Assembly: GCA_049297375.1 (NCBI GenBank)
Contig: JBAQUF010000020.1
Span: forward strand, 1-5,231
Reading direction: 5' to 3'
Source of the DNA: JAAZNV01 sp049297375
GTDB lineage: Bacteria > Patescibacteriota > WWE3 > UBA101185 > UBA10185
Length of the DNA: 5,231 bases
A program made the translations under genes and the position numbers. Positions 1 through 5,231 of this stretch are shown here, piece after piece. The notes under the pieces are model-generated. The model saw nothing but the letters and a program-made list of their open reading frames with translations. It did no database searches and was not told the DNA's origin. How positions within the stretch are numbered: position 1 is the stretch's first letter; every line of letters starts with the position of its first letter.

Positions 1-1
1 T

Positions 2-61
2 GATCCGTTAAACCCAGGGTTCAGTGACCTGGAAGCCATGAAAATAGGATATGGCTACTGG
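2..61 (+). repeat. Partial GWNL/GYW protein repeat (C-terminal part)
   Basis: This codes for DPLNPGFSDL...GYGYW, which matches the second half of the repeats at 4201-4386 and 4456-4638. The first half lies outside the window. The distance from its final Trp to the next GWNL glycine is 26 residues, against 25 in the downstream gene, so the tandem spacing is conserved. Confidence 0.85.
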
Positions 62-337
62 GTAAAAACAACGCAGCAGGGGCTGAAATTTCAAATTCAA
101 GGGCAAATGGTTCCCCTGCCGTTGAATTTATCCAGTGGCTGGAACCTGATTGGGTTCAATTCACTTCAGGGCATATTGATTGAGGATTTCCTAACAAATA
201 TTGGAGGAGAGGTTGAGAGTATGTGGGGTTATAAGGATGAGGATTGGCAATTTTACGATCCTCAAAATCCGGGATTCAACGACATAGTGAAGATGGAGCC
301 TGGGATGGGGTATTGGATAGACTTTTTTTCGAACTGA
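2..337 (+). CDS. 3' end of a secreted-type protein with C-terminal GWNL/GYW repeats (5' truncated by window)
   Basis: The reading frame is open from base 2 to the TGA at 335-337, so this is the last 111 codons of a longer gene. The ATG at 38 lies inside a conserved repeat and is not the true start: the codons before it (DPLNPGFSDLEA) match the same repeat in the next gene. Visible are the tail of one repeat (DPxNPGFSDL...GYGYW, 2-61), a 25-residue linker, and one complete 61-residue repeat from GWNLIGFNS to MGYWI, followed by only five residues (DFFSN). The complete repeat matches the last repeat of the 385-4674 protein at 33 of 61 positions without gaps, by my hand count. The function of the missing N-terminal part cannot be judged. 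By analogy with its neighbour it is probably an exported protein whose C-terminus is a binding or sorting module. The gene ends 47 bp before the next start, with no terminator between, which suggests co-transcription. Confidence 0.85.
   Translation, partial: DPLNPGFSDLEAMKIGYGYWVKTTQQGLKFQIQGQMVPLPLNLSSGWNLIGFNSLQGILIEDFLTNIGGEVESMWGYKDEDWQFYDPQNPGFNDIVKMEPGMGYWIDFFSN
137..319 (+). repeat. Complete GWNL/GYW protein repeat, upstream gene
   Basis: A 61-residue unit runs from GWNLIGFNS through WQFYDPQNPGF to GMGYWI. It aligns without gaps to the unit at 4456-4638 with 33 of 61 identical residues. The invariant parts are GWNL at the start, a central W-x-Y and W-Q block, DPxNPGFxD, and a terminal GYW. 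Confidence 0.88.
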
Positions 338-370
338 ATATCAATGTTATTGACTGAACACTACCAAAAA

Positions 371-376
371 AGGAGG
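371..376 (+). promoter_or_regulatory. Strong Shine-Dalgarno site (AGGAGG)
   Basis: A perfect AGGAGG lies 8 bases before the ATG at 385, in an A-rich context. It fixes that ATG as the start of the large peptidase-like gene and suggests efficient translation. No convincing -10/-35 pair is seen in the 47-bp gap, so transcription probably reads in from upstream. Confidence 0.92.
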
Positions 377-384
377 AAAAATAA

Positions 385-3300
385 ATGAAATATGTCCAAC
401 GATTATTAATGCATATGTTTATCATGATTTCAATGATAGTTATTTGTTCAGGGTTAAGTTATGCAGACAGTTCATCTGTAGCACCTTTGGGATATAAGCC
501 TGAAAAAGGGGAATTTACACCGTTTCAATCAATTGTGTCTCAGGAAGGGACTCCCGATATATTGTTGATTCAGACTGCAATCCCTTGGGCGTCTTATGCA
601 GATACAACTGTGTTAGATGTTTTGAAACGTTCTTATCGTGTAATTGACATGAGTGAGGTAGCAACCACAAATATTGATGACTACCAGGTTATATTAATTG
701 TCAACGATCAGGTTCAGGGGTTTTATGATAATTATGCAGCAAATTACACAATTTTTGAAAACTACGTTAAAAACGGAGGGACTTTAGTTTTTTTTGCTTG
801 TGATCATGGGTGGGCCGGTGGAAATAATTATACCAACCTGCCAGGAAACGTGCAAGTGGGTGACAGAATAAGTTCTACAAATATTATTGCAAACAGTAAC
901 CACGAAATCGTTACTCAAGTTTTAACAGATCGGGCCGATTCCCCTCTAACCAACTCGGATATGTATGGTAGCTATTGTTCACACAATTATTTTGTTGAAT
1001 CAACCCTGCCTGCTGGTGCGAATATAATTTTTAGAACTGATGATTCAGACAAGTTTCCCACTTTCGCAGTATATCCACTTGGGAATGGAAACGTTGTTGC
1101 CTCTGGTCAAACGTGGGAATATACTTATGACCGATATACAGCTCCGGGTGTGCAGCATGGATTTGGAAGAGCGCTTCCAGATGTCTTCAAGTACGCCTTC
1201 AGTCTGGCAGGTGGGCACAAAGCTGCAGGCATCAATGTTGACATCTATCCTGAAGACAATTGGTTGGCACAACGTCCGACTTTGTATAAGTCACAGGGTG
1301 ACTTGATTGATATTGTCGCCAATATTACGAATAATACAAATCCTGACGCAGATCAAAGCAATGTTACACTCACGCTGAATATAGATTCCGCTTTGGTAGA
1401 TTCTGGCCCTGACTTTTTGCACGTATACCAACGAGCATCAGCCGAGGAAATTGCCACGAAAGATCCCACTGAGATTACGAATTATACCGATGTGACCAAC
1501 GGTACTATCCGAACGATAACATTAAATGGACTATCCATTCCTAAGAATGCAGTTCAGAAATGGAATCAATTTGTTTTCAGATTTAAACTAAGGGATACTC
1601 TTGCAGCCGGCAAGGTTATAGATGCCCAGGCACAAGTCTCTGGTAATGACATACAAACTTCTTCTAAAAAACTAAGTGATGGAGGTGATGTCAAAGTAGT
1701 ATCCAATGGTAAAATTGTCATTACAAACCGGGAGCTGATGTACAAGCAGTATGCAAACAAGATTGATCAGATCAATGAACTGTGGAAATCACTTTATGCG
1801 ATGGCTGACGACCGGCTTGCAGTCATCTACCATGTTGACAAGTACGACAGGGATAATGATGGAGACAGAACGAACAATATCACCGTTGCATGGGGAGAAG
1901 ATAGAAACAGACTGGGAAATGGAGCGGCTGGGCAAACGTATGGATATGATGGTGATCCCAAGACGGGGAAGGAAGAGAGCACCATAAATCAGGTTTCAAT
2001 AAAGATCAAAGGAATTCTCCATGCTTTTATTAGCAGGTCGGGTGGGGTGGGTTCTGGCAGGCATGTCGCAATTTTAGGGGGAGATGCAATTATACCATTT
2101 TATAGAAAATTTGATCCTTCCAATACGGTAATAAAATATTTTTCGCATCATAATGCGACGAATATTACACAAACAGATGCTCAAAATAATTATCTTTTTA
2201 CCGACATTATTTATCGAGACTATGACGACAAGGGTTGGGAGAATGGATTCATAGAGGATATTTTTGTGGGTAGGATTGCAGGTGTTGATCCCGACAGTAT
2301 GAGAAAACTGCTTCTTTCCAGTGATAAAGATACTTCAATCAGTGATAAGGCCATTAAATTAGAAAACAATGCGAGAAATGGAGAACTCACTGTTTTCGAA
2401 AATCAATGTTTGACTTCCGGTTATACCGTAATAAAAGATATTGAAGGAGTAAGTATTGACGTGCCTTATATATTGAATGGGGTTGAGATCAACTATCCAG
2501 AGTGTGGTGTGAGCAAGAATCACGATTCTGCTAGATGGAATTCTGATTTTAAAAAACTATTCACTACAAAGGTAAAAAATGTTCCTGATTTCGATTTGAT
2601 GCGTTATATGTGTCATGGGAATGTTCAGGGGATACAGGATTCTCAAGGCACTGAATATTTTAATGGATCAAATATAACTGCCGAAAATAAAAATATAACA
2701 ACACACTTTTCTGATTTTTCACCTTTTTTCATTTTTGATGCCTGTCTTGTTGGCATTGTGGATGGATTCGACACAACAGGCCTATTCAATTCGATGCTGC
2801 CGCTTAACATAAGAGGAGTAATAGGAGCTTCAGGAGTTACATGGACTCCATTGATCAGTGATTTTAATGATATTTTTTCAGACAGGCTTTTGATAACACA
2901 GAATGCTGGGAATTCTTTGTGTAGCGCTGATAAATCATTTCCCAAACAGTCGGATAAAGAAAAATACACTATTTATCAAATGAATCTTTTCGGATTGCCA
3001 TGGGCGCGTCTTTCGTTACCCAACGTCGTCAATCTATTAGCATACGCAAAGGCGCCGGTAACCTTTTCTAAAATTCAGTCCATTTTACAAGGAACATCAA
3101 CTAAAACCCTTGCTCTCGATTCCTCTAACTATAAAATAGAAAAAAGTGATAATTTTGATTACGTCAAGGTTGATGGTTTTGATCTGTTGCTGAAAGACGT
3201 AAATACTCCAGTTATTCCCACATCAAGATTCAGTGTAAACATTCCTTTAAATGCAACTGTAGCAGGCGTGAATGTTACATTCGCCAATGAGAAAGATCTT

Positions 3301-4674
3301 GGTATTTTGAATATCCCTGCCTATAAACCGGTTCCTCCAATGCCTGGAATTACAAATGATGGAGGCTATGTTGTATGCCCCAATATCGGACTCTATCCGG
3401 CTGAACAGTACTCCTTCAGAGTTATTGAAATAAATGGCTATCAGCAGGTAATCGTTGAAGTGCTGCCGATGCTTTTCAATTCAGCTACCCATCAAACATC
3501 ACTTTATAGATCAGCAATTATTCAAGTGTCATATACAACCCCCAACCAGGGGTTAGTCCAGAATTTCACATCGGATAGAAGAACCTATTCGGTATCCGAG
3601 AACATTTCAACAACCACAACCATTGAAAACACTACTGCTAATAATTCCCAATTTTCAGTCACTGTCCAGCTTCAGGATCTTAGCGGGGCAGTAGTAACAT
3701 CAAAAACAACCTCTCAAACCATCGGAAGCAACTCGATTGGACTGATTGGTGTGAATTTTGCGGCACCAGTGCAAAGCGGGCCTTACAACCTCGTGATGCA
3801 AGCGACAGACGGGATCAATGCAATCGGCCAATCGATGCAAGATATCTCAGTAATCGATGGCAAAATAGTTTCTTTTATTGCACCCGATTCAATCAAAAAA
3901 GGTAGTTACGGAACATTTAGCATGGAGTTCCAAAATCTTTCCGGCAGCCAGGTAAATGCATTTGAAAAAATTTACATCTACGATGCTGGGGGTAACGAGA
4001 TTGCCAAATTGCCTGAGATTGTAGAAATAATAAGTTCTGGAGAGACGAAAAAAACCACAACTCAGTGGTTTCCTCCAGCAAGTTTGAATTCCGGATCATA
4101 CAAAGCTTACCTGGTTGTTTCTGTTAACGGTGTCGTTTTCATGCAGTTCTCAGAATCCTTCTTAGTTACAGGTGTTAATGATATTGCTCTTACAAACCCC
4201 GGCTGGAATTTGATATCCCTCCGTCAACAACCTTCAGATACTGCAATCAGCAACGTCCTCGGCGGTATTTCCGGCAAATATTTAAGCGCTTGGGCCTTTC
4301 AAAATGGCTCCTGGCAAATTTATGATCCAATCAACCCTGGATTCAGCGATTTGTCAAACCTGGAAGCTGGATGGGGGTATTGGCTAAATATGACTCAGCC
4401 TGCTATTCTTTCTGTGACGGGCACAGAACCACCTCTCACCATTGATCTTATTGCTGGCTGGAATCTGGTCGGGTATAATTCCTCAACCGAAAAGGTTATC
4501 ACCGATGCATTGGGATCAATTGCCGGAGAAGTAATAACCGTGTGGGCTTATAGAAATGGTGTTTGGCAATTCTTTGATCCAGCCAACCCTGGATTCAGCG
4601 ACTTAACAACTATGGCACCTGGATACGGCTACTGGATAAATACGAACGCGGCTTGTACTTGGACCCTGCCATAA
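385..4674 (+). CDS. Exported multidomain gingipain-like (C25, clan CD) cysteine peptidase
   Basis: Predicted secreted cysteine peptidase of 1429 residues. Residues 1-27 form a signal peptide with a hydrophobic core at 7-24 and likely cleavage after SYA. Residues 55-275 look like a GATase1/ThuA-type alpha/beta domain (PDILLIQ, NGGTLVFFACDHGW). Residues 285-435 look like a beta-sandwich. The C25-like domain spans about 442-900. Its family landmarks are LGGDAIIPF (564-572), TDIIYRDYDD (606-615), VGRIAG (628-633), the candidate catalytic His in YMCHGN (His744), the candidate catalytic Cys in FDACLVG (Cys787), RGVIGASGVT (810-819) and NLFGLPWARL (867-876), where the family usually has GDP. An Asp-rich loop (D488-D494) could bind calcium. 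Residues 945-1052 resemble the gingipain propeptide, 1060-1260 look like two Ig-like domains, and 1273-1418 hold two GWNL/GYW repeats. It probably acts outside the cytoplasm. Substrate and activity are unknown. The fold assignment is fairly sure; catalytic activity is inferred from the dyad. Confidence 0.88.
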   Translation: MKYVQRLLMHMFIMISMIVICSGLSYADSSSVAPLGYKPEKGEFTPFQSIVSQEGTPDILLIQTAIPWASYADTTVLDVLKRSYRVIDMSEVATTNIDDYQVILIVNDQVQGFYDNYAANYTIFENYVKNGGTLVFFACDHGWAGGNNYTNLPGNVQVGDRISSTNIIANSNHEIVTQVLTDRADSPLTNSDMYGSYCSHNYFVESTLPAGANIIFRTDDSDKFPTFAVYPLGNGNVVASGQTWEYTYDRYTAPGVQHGFGRALPDVFKYAFSLAGGHKAAGINVDIYPEDNWLAQRPTLYKSQGDLIDIVANITNNTNPDADQSNVTLTLNIDSALVDSGPDFLHVYQRASAEEIATKDPTEITNYTDVTNGTIRTITLNGLSIPKNAVQKWNQFVFRFKLRDTLAAGKVIDAQAQVSGNDIQTSSKKLSDGGDVKVVSNGKIVITNRELMYKQYANKIDQINELWKSLYAMADDRLAVIYHVDKYDRDNDGDRTNNITVAWGEDRNRLGNGAAGQTYGYDGDPKTGKEESTINQVSIKIKGILHAFISRSGGVGSGRHVAILGGDAIIPFYRKFDPSNTVIKYFSHHNATNITQTDAQNNYLFTDIIYRDYDDKGWENGFIEDIFVGRIAGVDPDSMRKLLLSSDKDTSISDKAIKLENNARNGELTVFENQCLTSGYTVIKDIEGVSIDVPYILNGVEINYPECGVSKNHDSARWNSDFKKLFTTKVKNVPDFDLMRYMCHGNVQGIQDSQGTEYFNGSNITAENKNITTHFSDFSPFFIFDACLVGIVDGFDTTGLFNSMLPLNIRGVIGASGVTWTPLISDFNDIFSDRLLITQNAGNSLCSADKSFPKQSDKEKYTIYQMNLFGLPWARLSLPNVVNLLAYAKAPVTFSKIQSILQGTSTKTLALDSSNYKIEKSDNFDYVKVDGFDLLLKDVNTPVIPTSRFSVNIPLNATVAGVNVTFANEKDLGILNIPAYKPVPPMPGITNDGGYVVCPNIGLYPAEQYSFRVIEINGYQQVIVEVLPMLFNSATHQTSLYRSAIIQVSYTTPNQGLVQNFTSDRRTYSVSENISTTTTIENTTANNSQFSVTVQLQDLSGAVVTSKTTSQTIGSNSIGLIGVNFAAPVQSGPYNLVMQATDGINAIGQSMQDISVIDGKIVSFIAPDSIKKGSYGTFSMEFQNLSGSQVNAFEKIYIYDAGGNEIAKLPEIVEIISSGETKKTTTQWFPPASLNSGSYKAYLVVSVNGVVFMQFSESFLVTGVNDIALTNPGWNLISLRQQPSDTAISNVLGGISGKYLSAWAFQNGSWQIYDPINPGFSDLSNLEAGWGYWLNMTQPAILSVTGTEPPLTIDLIAGWNLVGYNSSTEKVITDALGSIAGEVITVWAYRNGVWQFFDPANPGFSDLTTMAPGYGYWINTNAACTWTLP
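4201..4386 (+). repeat. GWNL/GYW repeat, copy 1 of the peptidase C-terminus
   Basis: This codes for residues 1273-1334, from GWNLISLRQQ to GWGYWL. It is one residue longer than copy 2 and shares the W-x-F/Y, W-Q-I/F, DPxNPGFSDL and GxGYW positions. The repeat-to-repeat distance is 85 residues, made of about 61 residues of repeat plus a beta-rich linker (AILSVTGTEPPLTIDL). Confidence 0.9.
4456..4638 (+). repeat. GWNL/GYW repeat, copy 2 of the peptidase C-terminus
   Basis: This codes for residues 1358-1418, from GWNLVGYNSS to GYGYWI, followed by an 11-residue tail containing Cys1424. It is closer to the last repeat of the upstream gene (GWNLIGFNS, GEV, WQF) than to copy 1 beside it. This suggests that the two-repeat block was duplicated between genes as a unit, or has been homogenised by position. 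Confidence 0.9.
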
Positions 4675-4685
4675 GTTAATCCGGT

Positions 4686-4728
4686 GGGAGCGGTTCTCCT
4701 CTTAACCTCGCCCGGGATTCCCGCTCCC
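4686..4728 (+). other. Inverted repeat overlapping the terminator hairpin
   Basis: GGGAGCGG at 4686-4693 is an exact reverse complement of CCGCTCCC at 4721-4728. The second arm forms most of the loop of the terminator hairpin at 4710-4739. The two pairings therefore either compete or combine as a pseudoknot. A role beyond termination is not shown by the sequence. Confidence 0.6.
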
Positions 4729-4745
4729 AGATTCCGGGCTTTTTT
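4710..4745 (+). terminator. Intrinsic (rho-independent) terminator after the peptidase gene
   Basis: GCCCGGGATT (4710-4719) pairs with GATTCCGGGC (4730-4739), giving a 10-bp stem with two G-T wobbles and a 10-base loop. It is followed directly by six T residues (4740-4745). It starts 35 bases after the stop codon at 4674 and should end the transcript of the upstream gene and the peptidase gene. Confidence 0.88.
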
Positions 4746-4814
4746 AAAATGACAACAACACAACAGAAGCATTTTATCCATACGCCTGAATTGTTTTTTT
4801 TTCTTCACCGCATA

Positions 4815-4820
4815 AAGGGA
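4815..4820 (+). promoter_or_regulatory. Shine-Dalgarno site (AAGGGA) of the third gene
   Basis: AAGGGA lies five bases before the ATG at 4826. It is weaker than the site at 371-376, but it agrees with the signal peptide that begins at this ATG. A run of nine T residues (4794-4802) lies just upstream. I see no promoter in 4746-4814 that I would defend, although one is expected after the terminator. Confidence 0.65.
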
Positions 4821-4825
4821 CCTTA

Positions 4826-5231
4826 ATGAACTACTTAAAATTAACACTTATAATTGTGATTTCGTTGATGTGCGGCATAATGATTCTATCAGTGGCACAT
4901 GCTGAACTACTTACGGATGAAAAATGGTCCTTTGATTTTAAAAACGTCTCCATTCTGGATGCTTTCAATGAAATACAAAAGCAGACAGGTATGGAATTCG
5001 TTGTACTTCAAAAGTCGCCGCAGCCGATTATGATAACGTATAACAATAAAAAACAAAGTATTATGCAGGTACATAATGATCTGTTGAGAAATATCAACCA
5101 TATAACTTCTATGAAGTACTCAAATGATGGAAAGCTGAAGTCCATCAATATTATCATAATTGGTCAAGGGGACCGGAATGTCAATATGGCGGGATCAAAC
5201 AGTATTAATCTACCATCCGGAACGTCAGGGG
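4826..5231 (+). CDS. Exported protein with STN-like (secretin/TonB N-terminal) region, 3' truncated by window
   Basis: The frame stays open from the ATG at 4826 to the window end, giving 135 codons and no stop. Residues 1-26 are a clear signal peptide: MNYLK, a hydrophobic stretch rich in I and L, then VAHA with likely cleavage before Glu27. Residues 35-112 resemble the STN fold. WSFDFKNVSILDAFNEIQKQTGMEFVV fits the usual pattern of a short beta strand, a helix with a conserved D/E-A-h position, and a second strand. A second half follows, with a helix (LLRNINHI), a strand (SMKYS) and a terminal strand (SINIIIIG). In other proteins STN domains sit in the periplasm at the N-terminus of secretins and TonB-dependent receptors, or in small stand-alone proteins. 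After residue 113 the chain becomes Gly/Asn/Ser-rich, more like a disordered linker. Whether a secretin, receptor or other domain follows cannot be seen. It lies after a terminator and is probably its own transcription unit. Confidence 0.8.
   Translation, partial: MNYLKLTLIIVISLMCGIMILSVAHAELLTDEKWSFDFKNVSILDAFNEIQKQTGMEFVVLQKSPQPIMITYNNKKQSIMQVHNDLLRNINHITSMKYSNDGKLKSINIIIIGQGDRNVNMAGSNSINLPSGTSG

Noticed and set aside
38..337. A separate 99-residue gene starting at ATG 38
   Set aside because: The frame is open back to base 2, and the codons before the ATG encode a conserved part of the repeat. No Shine-Dalgarno site precedes base 38. It is the tail of a longer gene.
385..465. Lipoprotein signal around Cys21 of the peptidase
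   Set aside because: The residues before Cys21 are IVI, and a lipobox needs Gly, Ala or Ser at -1. A standard signal peptidase I site (SYA at 25-27) fits better.
2643..2969. Minus-strand open frame of 108 codons inside the peptidase gene
   Set aside because: It lies opposite the catalytic Cys region, whose plus-strand protein shows clear family motifs. The reverse frame has no recognisable motif or signal and is a shadow frame.
4746..4825. Promoter for the third gene
   Set aside because: TTGTTT at 4791 and AT-rich hexamers nearby do not give a -35/-10 pair with proper spacing. A promoter is expected here but I cannot place it.
4629..4847. Minus-strand open frame across the intergenic region
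   Set aside because: It runs through the terminator hairpin and both flanking gene ends, and its product has low-complexity Lys and Leu/Cys runs caused by the T tract. No support for a real gene.
4826..4906. Lipoprotein signal around Cys16 of the STN-like protein
   Set aside because: The residues before Cys16 are SLM, which do not form a lipobox. The AHA site at 24-26 fits a normal signal peptidase I cut.

Overview
The window holds parts of three same-strand genes that look like secreted proteins. The composition is AT-leaning, with strong Shine-Dalgarno sites and Sec-type signal peptides. The C-terminal 'GWNL...NPGFSDL...GYGYW' repeats are a style I associate with secreted proteins of Desulfobacterota (former Deltaproteobacteria) and related Gram-negative environmental bacteria. 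That placement is an inference from protein style. No marker gene is present to confirm it.

Layout: (1) 2-337 is the 3' end of a gene that starts before the window. All that is visible is the tail of one GWNL/GYW repeat and one complete repeat, ending at the stop codon. (2) After a 47-bp gap with no terminator, 385-4674 encodes a 1429-residue exported protein. Its parts in order are a signal peptide, a GATase1/ThuA-like alpha/beta domain, a beta-sandwich linker, a gingipain-like (peptidase C25, clan CD) domain with a candidate His744/Cys787 dyad, a segment resembling the gingipain propeptide but lying after the catalytic domain, two Ig-like beta domains, and two tandem GWNL/GYW repeats. (3) A 151-bp spacer holds a strong intrinsic terminator at 4710-4745, with an upstream arm complementary to the hairpin loop. 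(4) 4826-5231 is the start of a third exported protein with a region resembling the secretin/TonB short N-terminal (STN) fold. It runs off the window.

Working together: the first two genes are close, lack a terminator between them and end in the same repeat module at about 54% identity. They are probably co-transcribed and probably share a mode of surface attachment or sorting. The third gene follows the terminator and is likely a separate transcription unit. The features most worth following are the multi-domain C25 peptidase with its unusual domain order and the C-terminal module shared by neighbouring genes. No RNA genes, mobile elements or CRISPR arrays were seen.
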